Of a stretch of DNA of 5,254 nucleotides, positions 1 to 5,254 are shown in pieces. This stretch comes from Ruminococcaceae bacterium UBA1244 (GTDB lineage: Bacteria > Bacillota > Clostridia > Oscillospirales > Acutalibacteraceae), in NCBI GenBank assembly GCA_002308635.1, contig DBWG01000089.1, positions 14,120 to 19,373 on the forward strand, given 5' to 3'. How positions within the stretch are numbered: the stretch's first letter is position 1; every line of letters starts with the position of its first letter. The notes below the pieces were generated by a model. It was not told the origin of the DNA, did not search any database, and saw only the letters and a list, made by a program, of their open reading frames with translations. The position numbers and the translations under genes were made by a program.

Positions 1-46
1 ACAGACCAGCGTCCAAACATTTAATGCACTTATTAAGTTGGATTGC

Positions 47-52
47 TATAAA
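47..52 (+). promoter_or_regulatory. Possible extended -10 element ahead of the deoxynucleotidase gene
   Basis: TATAAA at 47-52 is preceded by TG at 44-45 with one base between, which fits the TGnTATAAT extended -10 pattern with one mismatch. No good -35 box is visible at the right distance. Transcription would start near 59, giving a very short leader just ahead of the ribosome binding site. The upstream gene is not in the window, so read-through from outside is an equally possible source of the transcript. Confidence 0.3.
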
Positions 53-62
53 AGAATAAAAC

Positions 63-67
63 GGAGG
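63..67 (+). promoter_or_regulatory. Ribosome binding site of the deoxynucleotidase gene
   Basis: GGAGG sits seven bases before the ATG at 75. This is near-ideal spacing and supports that start, which also matches the N-terminus expected for the family. Confidence 0.85.
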
Positions 68-74
68 ATAAAAA

Positions 75-668
75 ATGAGTCAGTACCATTTTTTTGCGAT
101 CATGTCAAGGATGAAATATATCAACCGCTGGTCGCTTATGAACAATACCCGTCTTGAAAACATCAGTGAACACAGTCTTACTGTCGCCATGCTTGCACAC
201 GCCCTTGTGCTCATCAGCAACAAAAAGTTCGGCAGGGAGCTTGATCCGGAACATGCCGCCGCCATAGCGCTTTTTCACGACTGCACCGAGATAATAACAG
301 GCGATCTTCCGACTCCGATAAAATATTCGAGCAGGATACTCCGGAATGCCTATAAGGATATCGAAGAAGAAGCCGCACAGCAGCTTTTGGGCAGTCTGCC
401 GGACTATCTCAGGGATGAATATGAAAAGCTTTTGCTGCCGAAGGAAGCAGACCCCTATCTTATGAAGCTTGTCAAGGCTGCCGATAAGCTTTCGGCTCTC
501 ATCAAGTGCATCGAGGAGGAACAGATGGGCAGTGCCGAGTTCAGCCGTGCAAGATCAGAGATAACCCTTGCAATAGAAAAAATGGGACTGCCGGAAACGG
601 AAATTTTTATGAAGGATTTTCTCCCGTCATACAGTCTGTCACTTGACGAGCAGAATATTGAATTCTGA
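75..668 (+). CDS. yfbR: YfbR-type HD-domain 5'-deoxynucleotidase
   Basis: The 197-residue product matches the E. coli YfbR family (199 residues) almost end to end as I recall that sequence. The family removes the 5' phosphate from deoxyribonucleoside monophosphates in the cytoplasm, using a divalent metal, and discriminates against ribonucleotides. Visible signatures are the N-terminal SHFF-like start (SQYHFF), Arg18-Trp19 in NRW, His33 in SEHSL, the HD pair His68-Asp69, Glu72, Asp77 in TGDLPTP, and Asp137 in KAADKLSA. His33, His68, Asp69 and Asp137 are the expected metal ligands. Arg18, Trp19, Glu72 and Asp77 match residues known to act in substrate choice or catalysis in E. coli. The C-terminal PSYSLSLDE also matches the family. 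Nothing is truncated or missing. The gene looks monocistronic here: the next gene has its own promoter, although no clear terminator lies between them. The call rests on motif positions, not on an alignment. Confidence 0.93.
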   Translation: MSQYHFFAIMSRMKYINRWSLMNNTRLENISEHSLTVAMLAHALVLISNKKFGRELDPEHAAAIALFHDCTEIITGDLPTPIKYSSRILRNAYKDIEEEAAQQLLGSLPDYLRDEYEKLLLPKEADPYLMKLVKAADKLSALIKCIEEEQMGSAEFSRARSEITLAIEKMGLPETEIFMKDFLPSYSLSLDEQNIEF

Positions 669-763
669 GTTACGGCTTTTTGTCGGAAGTTGCTGAAAAT
701 GACTAAAATAACTCTGTGATTGTTCGGAAAAAATATCAAACAAGACGTTTTTTATGAAATTGT

Positions 764-792
764 TTGATTATTTGATGATTCTGATATATAAT
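764..792 (+). promoter_or_regulatory. Sigma-A-type promoter for the LCP gene
   Basis: A -35 box TTGATT (764-769, four of six consensus bases) and a perfect -10 box TATAAT (787-792) are separated by exactly 17 bases in an A/T-rich stretch. Transcription should begin near 799, leaving a leader of about 46 bases before the ATG at 846. This makes the LCP gene independently transcribed. The gap 669-845 holds nothing else I can identify apart from an 8-base inverted repeat around the promoter, reported separately. Confidence 0.75.
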
Positions 793-831
793 GTATAGGT
801 CCGAACAGAATAACTGACGTTTTGGTATCAT

Positions 832-836
832 GGAGG
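832..836 (+). promoter_or_regulatory. Ribosome binding site that fixes the LCP start
   Basis: GGAGG lies nine bases before the ATG at 846. The in-frame TTG at 822 lies upstream of this site and has no comparable site of its own, so 846 is the supported start. Confidence 0.85.
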
Positions 837-845
837 ACTTCATAT

Positions 846-2216
846 ATGTCTGAAAGAAACAATCCAAACAGAAAACCGCCGCAGAAAAAAACTGAACGGT
901 CTGACGCAAGACGTCCGGATCAGAAAAATCGGTCTTCACAGAACGGCAAGTCTGCAAACAGCGTTGTTTTTTATGATAATACACAGAACAGCACCGTAAA
1001 TACCAATAGACCGCCGCAGATTCAGGCTCAGAACAAAGAACGTGTCAAAAAGGTCGGCAGGAGTTATACTCCGCAAAAAGCCGGAAAGCTTCCGGTATAC
1101 AGAGTCGTGCTGAACGTTTTCTTTTCGTTTATCGGAGCTTTGTTCATTCTTGCCGGCTGCGTGTTGTTTATTGTGTATACGGATTTTCACAGGATAGATT
1201 ATCAGGAGATAGACGCAGAACCGGATGACATCCCCGCAGAGGAGCTTGTGGAGGATGATATGGTGCTGAATGTGATGCTTTTCGGTGAGGATACGAGAGA
1301 AAATGCCTCAACGGGTCAGTCCGACACCATGGTGTTGATGTCAATAGATGCCCGTCACAAAAAGATCAAAATGCTGTCACTGCTGAGAGATACATACGTT
1401 GACATTCCCGGCTACGGCGAAAACAGGCTCAATGCCGCTTATTCACTCGGCGGAGCGTCTCTTACCGTAAAGACCATACAGAGCAACTACGGAATAAAGA
1501 TCGACAAATATGCGGTCGTGAATTTTTCCGGATTCAGAAAGATCATAGAGGCTCTCGGCGGGATAGAAATAGAGCTTACTCCCGACGAGATAGACTACAT
1601 CAACTGGCAGTTCTGGATAAATGCCCAGCCTGATTATAAAAACAACACAGGCGACTACAGGGAAGTGGTTCGTGAGAATCTCAGATACGTCTGGCTCACA
1701 TCAGTGGGAGAAGACGAAATGCCGATCAAGAAAAGCGAGCTTAATTTTAAGGTCAACAGCAGCGGAGAAGTGACCGCAAAGGTCAGACTCAACGGCAGAG
1801 AAGCCCTTTGGCATGCAAGAAACAGGGGAGAAGACGGTATATGCAGCGGTGATGATTTCGTCCGCACACAGCGTCAGAGAGACGTTATCGGAGTCATAAT
1901 AAACCAGCTCAAAAATTCCGATCTGGCAACGATACAGTCTGTTATATATGAAATAGGTCCCCTGATAACAACGAACCTCAAAACGAGCCAGATACTTTCT
2001 CTGGCATCAAAGGCGGATACTTATCTGAAATATCCCATCGTTTCGGAATCTGCTCCGAACCTTGATGAATACGGCAGCAGCTTTACTTTTTCGGGTGACG
2101 ACCATCCGGTCTATATCAACGGCTATCTTTCATCGGTCATTCTGGTCAACGACTGGAGTGAGTTCAGGCGTCAGATATGGGATTTCCTCTATGAGGAGCA
2201 GGTCATTTCAGATTAA
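846..2216 (+). CDS. LytR-CpsA-Psr (LCP) family cell wall glycopolymer transferase
   Basis: The product is 456 residues from the ATG chosen by the GGAGG at 832-836. Residues 1-83 form a basic, Pro/Asn/Gln/Lys-rich cytoplasmic tail, probably disordered. One membrane segment follows at about 85-111, then an external LCP domain from about residue 138. LCP enzymes move teichoic acid, capsule or similar anionic polymers from an undecaprenyl diphosphate carrier onto peptidoglycan. Visible motifs are FGEDT (Asp149), QSDTM (Asp160), LLRDTYVDIPG (Arg181), RLNAAYSLGG (194-203), VNFSGF with EALGGIEIEL (225-244), HARNR (Arg325, Arg327) and FVRTQRQRDVI (Arg340, Arg343, Arg345). The acidic and arginine residues correspond to the family's metal and pyrophosphate binding set. 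About 60 residues (250-309) between the two halves of the domain exceed what I expect for short LCP proteins. The tail after about 400 (ending WDFLYEEQ) appears lineage-specific. Which polymer it transfers, and whether it is closest to TagT, CpsA or LytR, cannot be told from this window, so no symbol is given. Confidence 0.9.
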   Translation: MSERNNPNRKPPQKKTERSDARRPDQKNRSSQNGKSANSVVFYDNTQNSTVNTNRPPQIQAQNKERVKKVGRSYTPQKAGKLPVYRVVLNVFFSFIGALFILAGCVLFIVYTDFHRIDYQEIDAEPDDIPAEELVEDDMVLNVMLFGEDTRENASTGQSDTMVLMSIDARHKKIKMLSLLRDTYVDIPGYGENRLNAAYSLGGASLTVKTIQSNYGIKIDKYAVVNFSGFRKIIEALGGIEIELTPDEIDYINWQFWINAQPDYKNNTGDYREVVRENLRYVWLTSVGEDEMPIKKSELNFKVNSSGEVTAKVRLNGREALWHARNRGEDGICSGDDFVRTQRQRDVIGVIINQLKNSDLATIQSVIYEIGPLITTNLKTSQILSLASKADTYLKYPIVSESAPNLDEYGSSFTFSGDDHPVYINGYLSSVILVNDWSEFRRQIWDFLYEEQVISD

Positions 2217-2229
2217 CATGATTATTGTG

Positions 2230-2257
2230 CGGCAGGATAACCTCCTGCCGTTTTTTT
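2230..2257 (+). terminator. Rho-independent terminator of the LCP gene
   Basis: An 8-base-pair stem CGGCAGGA (2230-2237) and TCCTGCCG (2243-2250) closes a five-base loop and is followed by seven T (2251-2257). It starts 13 bases after the LCP stop codon. The T run lies on the + side, so it acts on the rightward transcript. Confidence 0.9.
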
Positions 2258-2271
2258 ATTATACAGGCAAG

Positions 2272-2306
2272 AAAAAGCCCCTCCGTTTTTCATACGGAGA
2301 GGCTTT
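2272..2306 (-). terminator. Rho-independent terminator of the secD-secF operon
   Basis: The arms 2294-2306 and 2274-2286 form a 13-base stem around a seven-base loop (2287-2293). In leftward RNA the only non-Watson-Crick position (2280/2300) is a G-U wobble, while in rightward RNA it would be an A-C mismatch. The stem is therefore better in the direction of secF, whose stop codon lies 15 bases upstream. The U tract is short (about five, then C and two more). T residues at 2308-2312 could give weaker rightward activity. Confidence 0.82.
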
Positions 2307-2321
2307 GTTTTTCAGCAATTA

Positions 2322-3905
2322 TTATTTTGCTTTTTTCTTTGCGGATTTTGAACCGTTTTCTTTTGCAAGCTGTTTTTTCTTTGCCTGATGGTTCTTCCAC
2401 ATTACCCACAGCGGAGCTGCGATGCAGAGTGATGAATAAGAACCTGAGATAAGGCCGATCATCATCGGGAGCGCAAAGCTTACGATAGAATCAATGTTGT
2501 ACATAAGTGATACAACGAGGACCGAACCGATAGCAATGATGGTTGTTATTGAAGTGCAGATAGTTCTTACCATGCACTGGTTAAGGCTGGTGTTGACGAT
2601 ATCGCCGATATTTGCCTTGGGGCCTGACTTTCTCCTGTTTTCTCTGATACGGTCATAGATAACGATGGTATCGTTGAGGGAGTAGCCGAGTATCATAAGT
2701 ACAACTGCGATGAAGTTGTCGTTGATAGGCATCTGGAAGATGACGAATACGAAATATACGATAATAAGGTCATGGATAAGGGCTACAACAGCCATTACAC
2801 CTGCTGAGAGACCGCCGATCTTGCGGAATCTGAGTGCTACGTAGAATATCATCAGAATTGCTGCAAGGATAACGGCTGTCATACACTTGAGGAAGAAGTT
2901 TGTGCCCTTTGAGGGGTCAACGGATGTTGAGGATACCTCTTTGAAGTTTGCATCGGGGAACTTCTCCTGGAGAGCTTTGGTGATCTTGCGGATATCTTCG
3001 TTTGAACCGACGTTCTTTACTGATTTGGCATCAGTTTTTGTGGTTTCTGTGTCGGCATCATCTTCACCGATAGTGATAACATTGTCGCCGCTGACCTCTC
3101 CGGTAAGTTCGCTGCCGCTTTCCTCTGCGCCGATAGTAAGGACAGGCTCGCTTGCTTCATCACCTGTTGCTTCTTTTTCTTCCTGTGTGAGCTTTGAAGT
3201 CTCAGTTACGGGAGCAGAAGCTTCATCAGCGGGTTTTGAAGTTTCATTTTCGGGAGTGGTAGTTTCAGCAACTGTGCTTTCTGTAGGCTCATAGAATGCC
3301 GCATGGACTTCTGCACTGTTTTCAGAAACCTGAACGGTTTCCGAAGCTTCTGTGCTTGTCTGAGCGGAAGCTTCTGCCTTTGAAGCCTCAGCGCTTGTTT
3401 CTGCTTTTGAAGCCTCAGCGCTTGTTTCTGCCTTTGAAGCCTCAGTGCTTGTTTCTGTTTTTGAAGCCTCAGCACTTGTTTCTGCTTTTGAAGCCTCAGT
3501 GCTTGTTTCTGTTTTTGAAGCCTCAGCACTTGTTTCTGCTGATGTTTCTTCGCTTGTTTCTTTTGAAGTTTCAGCCGTAGCTTCTGTAGAGATCTTAGTT
3601 CCGCTGAATGTTACAGTAAGCAGCTTATCATCAGAGTTAAGGTTCTTGCTGAAAGAGAACTCAGGGCTTTGTCCCTTGAAGTTTTCGGTATCTTTGAGAG
3701 TATCTTTGATAACCTGTTTGACTTCCGATTCGTCCACGTCACCGTCGAAGCTGAGTTTTATTATCGTACCGCCGGTGAACTGTATGTCCACCTTTGTGTG
3801 GAACGCAAAAATATTAAGTATGAAGCAGACAAGCATAATGCCCAGAGAAATGCAGAAGAAGATCTTCGATTTTTTGATAAAGTCTATATGGAATTTCTGT
3901 CTCAT
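2322..3905 (-). CDS. secF: Protein translocase subunit SecF with a large external insertion
   Basis: SecF pairs with SecD in the membrane and uses the proton gradient to help exported proteins leave the SecYEG channel. The 527-residue product has the family layout. TM1 is at about 14-35, the extracytoplasmic P4 domain at 36-335, and five further membrane segments fall near 337-360, 365-391, 396-420, 443-466 and 473-503. A Lys-rich cytoplasmic tail ends the protein. Family motifs include DIQFTGGT (40-47), ALIHDLI (375-381), GYSLNDTIVIYDRIREN (407-423) and CMVRT (444-448). Asp412 and Arg447 match the Asp and Arg known to be needed for proton-coupled function in Thermus SecDF. Typical SecF is near 300 residues. 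The excess is about 190 residues (roughly 104-297) inserted in P4, between the strand ending VTFSG and the helix NEDIRKITKALQEKF. The insert is Ser/Thr/Ala/Glu-rich and partly made of nine-residue repeats. Start: the ATG overlaps the secD stop as ATGA, and GGAGG at 3918-3922 inside secD lies 12 bases upstream. Confidence 0.95.
   Translation of the reverse strand: MRQKFHIDFIKKSKIFFCISLGIMLVCFILNIFAFHTKVDIQFTGGTIIKLSFDGDVDESEVKQVIKDTLKDTENFKGQSPEFSFSKNLNSDDKLLTVTFSGTKISTEATAETSKETSEETSAETSAEASKTETSTEASKAETSAEASKTETSTEASKAETSAEASKAETSAEASKAEASAQTSTEASETVQVSENSAEVHAAFYEPTESTVAETTTPENETSKPADEASAPVTETSKLTQEEKEATGDEASEPVLTIGAEESGSELTGEVSGDNVITIGEDDADTETTKTDAKSVKNVGSNEDIRKITKALQEKFPDANFKEVSSTSVDPSKGTNFFLKCMTAVILAAILMIFYVALRFRKIGGLSAGVMAVVALIHDLIIVYFVFVIFQMPINDNFIAVVLMILGYSLNDTIVIYDRIRENRRKSGPKANIGDIVNTSLNQCMVRTICTSITTIIAIGSVLVVSLMYNIDSIVSFALPMMIGLISGSYSSLCIAAPLWVMWKNHQAKKKQLAKENGSKSAKKKAK
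3375..3536 (-). repeat. Six tandem 27-base repeats inside secF
   Basis: Six units of exactly 27 bases begin at 3375, 3402, 3429, 3456, 3483 and 3510, each coding E-T-S-(A/T)-E-A-S-K-(A/T) (SecF residues 124-177). Unit 4 and unit 6 are identical. Units 3-4 (3429-3482) and 5-6 (3483-3536) form a 54-base pair of repeats differing at one base (3432 against 3486), which points to a recent duplication. Because 27 is a multiple of three, gain or loss of units keeps secF in frame. The even period also keeps other frames open on both strands, giving spurious reading frames here. Confidence 0.97.
3525..3572 (-). repeat. Four short E-T-S-x repeats preceding the 27-base array
   Basis: SecF residues 112-127 read as four consecutive four-residue units ETSK, ETSE, ETSA, ETSA, coded by imperfect 12-base units. 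The last overlaps the first nine-residue unit of the main array. The nine-residue unit can be read as ETSx plus EASK plus one residue, so the larger repeat may have grown from this shorter one. That origin is inference. Confidence 0.7.
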
Positions 3906-5254
3906 TTAGATTTCTTACCTCCATATAATCTCTTATTTCTCAGGAACTTGTAGCCTGACAGTGATCTGAGCATAAGTCTTGAAGCGCCGACGCCCATGAT
4001 AAAGTTTGCGATAACACCAACAAGCAGTGTATAACCGAAAGCATAGATAAGACCGGTCGTTGATACACCGAAGATGGCCGAGAAGATGTTTGCGGGACCG
4101 AATACGAGGATAAGGATTATCGCAACGATAATAACGGTAACGTTTCCGTCGAAGATAGCAGAGAAGCTGCCTTTTGTACCATTCCTGATACATCCGTCGA
4201 GAGTTTTGCCGGACCACAGTTCGTCTTTTACTCGTTCTGCTGTGATGATGTTTGCGTCAACGCCCATACCGATGGACAGGATAAGACCGGCAATACCGGG
4301 GATCGTCATTGTAAAGCTTGGGAAGGACGGGAAATAGCCGGAGATCGCAATGACCGAAACAGAGAGCTGACCGAGCAGAGCGATAACCGCAACGAATCCG
4401 GGCAGTCTGTACATGATGAGCATAAAGAGAGCGATGAGGATAAATGCTGTGATAGCCGCATAACCCATAGCCTCAAGAGCTGAGCTTCCGAGAGTAGGAC
4501 TGATGGTGCTGAAGCTTTCTACTTTCAGTCCGAAGGGAAGCGCACCTGCATTGATGGTGCTTGCAAGTTTTGCGGCACTCTGAGCGGTAAAGTCACCGCT
4601 GATGATAGCTGTTCCGTCTGTAATAACTGAATTTACTTCCGGAGCAGAGATACATTCGTTATCCATCCATATAGAGATCTGCTGATCCTTATATGTTCTT
4701 GTTGCCTCAGCAAATTTGTCTTTTCCTTCGTCAGTAAGGTTAAGAACAACGACGTGTTCATAAGAGCTGCTTGATGAAGAAGAAGGCTGATAGGAGTTGT
4801 AGGCTTCTTTTACGTCAGAGCCTTCAAGCACAACAGGGAGCGATGACGGGTCGCTGTTGTAGCCGCCCCTGAAAGTAAGAACTGCTGTTGCCTTCAGTTC
4901 GTCGATAGCCGTGTTGGGGTCATAGTCTTTTTCATCAGACTTCCACGGGAAACGCAGGGTGATCTTTTTGCTTGTGTAGTCGGGATAGATTTCATAGTCG
5001 GTGATATTCTGAGCAACGAGACGAAGCTCAAGAATTGATTTTACGGCCTGCATATCGCTCTGGCTGATGTCGTCATCATCTTCAACATCAGGAGCGAAAA
5101 CCGCCTCAACACCGCCGTTGATGTCGATGCCCCATCGAATATCGTTAATACCCTTGATGTGAGTGACTTTGAAGTCACCGTTTTCGCCGTAAATACCAAA
5201 GATAGAGGTATAGGCGAGTGCGAGAATAATAACAAAAACGATGAAGAACACCGG
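3902..5254 (-). CDS. secD: Protein translocase subunit SecD, N-terminus cut by the window edge
   Basis: SecD forms the SecDF complex with SecF and drives late steps of protein export using the proton gradient. The frame is open to the window edge. The first possible start, GTG at 5249-5251, would begin inside TM1 (FFIVFVIILALAY) without the usual short basic N-terminus, so it is most likely an internal valine and the real start lies outside. Counting that GTG as residue 1, 449 residues are seen: rest of TM1 (2-20), RWGIDINGGV (39-48), external P1 domain to about 265 with SGDFTAQSAAKLA and NAGALP (218-239), SPTLGSSALE (251-260), then TM2-TM6 in 265-420. TIPGIAGLILSIGMGVDAN spans 316-334, and Asp332 matches the essential membrane aspartate of SecD. 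SFSAIFDGNVT (362-372) and GPANIFSAIFGVSTTG (385-400) are also family motifs. Seven serines in a row (157-163) lie in P1. No sequence is missing apart from the probable handful of N-terminal residues. Confidence 0.95.
   Translation of the reverse strand, partial: PVFFIVFVIILALAYTSIFGIYGENGDFKVTHIKGINDIRWGIDINGGVEAVFAPDVEDDDDISQSDMQAVKSILELRLVAQNITDYEIYPDYTSKKITLRFPWKSDEKDYDPNTAIDELKATAVLTFRGGYNSDPSSLPVVLEGSDVKEAYNSYQPSSSSSSSYEHVVVLNLTDEGKDKFAEATRTYKDQQISIWMDNECISAPEVNSVITDGTAIISGDFTAQSAAKLASTINAGALPFGLKVESFSTISPTLGSSALEAMGYAAITAFILIALFMLIMYRLPGFVAVIALLGQLSVSVIAISGYFPSFPSFTMTIPGIAGLILSIGMGVDANIITAERVKDELWSGKTLDGCIRNGTKGSFSAIFDGNVTVIIVAIILILVFGPANIFSAIFGVSTTGLIYAFGYTLLVGVIANFIMGVGASRLMLRSLSGYKFLRNKRLYGGKKSK
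3918..3922 (-). promoter_or_regulatory. secF ribosome binding site within the end of secD
   Basis: Leftward GGAGG falls in the Gly-Gly codons close to the secD C-terminus and ends 12 bases before the secF ATG, slightly longer than ideal. Together with the ATGA stop/start overlap at 3902-3905, this suggests that ribosomes finishing secD reinitiate on secF. Confidence 0.65.

Noticed and set aside
666..720. Possible terminator just after the deoxynucleotidase gene
   Set aside because: There is a short T run near 677-681, but I could not find a stable stem before it. Transcription may continue toward the LCP gene.
455..1190. Leftward open frames across the deoxynucleotidase gene, the promoter gap and the LCP start
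   Set aside because: They are antisense to well-supported genes, lack ribosome binding sites, and give compositions typical of out-of-frame translation.
1518..1533. Asn226 in the LCP motif VNFSGF, where VDF is often seen
   Set aside because: Both Asn and Asp are found at this position in clostridial LCP proteins as I know them, and the main acidic and arginine residues are present, so it is not evidence of an inactive enzyme.
2062..2452. Rightward open frames over the end of the LCP gene and into the secF terminator region
   Set aside because: They overlap the LCP gene in another frame, run through both terminator hairpins and antisense to secF, and have no recognisable domain.
3375..3536. 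Possible CRISPR array
   Set aside because: The units are directly tandem with no unique spacers between them, and they code a regular nine-residue repeat in the secF frame.
3206..3909. Long open frames on both strands across the repeat array, including Leu/Gln/Lys-rich and Val/Ser/Phe/Ala-rich products
   Set aside because: The 27-base period is a multiple of three, so any frame without a stop in one unit stays open through the array. They have no ribosome binding site or family resemblance, and secF continues through the whole region with family motifs on both sides.

Overview
The window looks like ordinary chromosomal housekeeping DNA from a Gram-positive Firmicute, most likely a gut-type clostridium near Ruminococcus/Oscillospiraceae. 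This is a judgement from three things: strong GGAGG ribosome binding sites, a membrane-anchored LytR-CpsA-Psr wall protein, and separately encoded SecD and SecF of clostridial style. No database was searched. There are four genes, all in known families, and no RNA gene, CRISPR array, transposon or prophage part that I can support.

Layout: positions 75-668 (+) encode a YfbR-type HD-domain 5'-deoxynucleotidase with a full set of metal and substrate residues. A 177-base gap follows, holding a good sigma-A-type promoter (TTGATT, 17 bases, TATAAT) and a GGAGG site that places the start of the next gene at 846. Positions 846-2216 (+) encode a LytR-CpsA-Psr (LCP) glycopolymer transferase. Positions 2217-2321 are a convergent gap with two hairpins, one terminator for each direction. 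Positions 2322-3905 (-) encode SecF, and 3902-5254 (-) encode SecD, which runs off the right edge so its N-terminus is missing. secD lies upstream of secF and the two overlap by four bases (ATGA), so they form one translationally coupled operon whose promoter lies outside the window.

SecD and SecF form the proton-driven accessory complex of the Sec translocon. The LCP protein attaches anionic wall polymers to peptidoglycan. The deoxynucleotidase acts in nucleotide salvage and has no obvious functional link to its neighbours.

The main oddity is in SecF. It is 527 residues long instead of roughly 300, because about 190 residues of Ser/Thr/Ala/Glu/Lys-rich, probably disordered sequence are inserted in the extracytoplasmic domain. 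The core of this insert is coded by six tandem 27-base units (3375-3536) that also show a 54-base higher-order period. The membrane core and the predicted proton-relay residues are intact, so this looks like a working SecF with an unusual, length-variable external loop. I see no evidence for a wholly new system.
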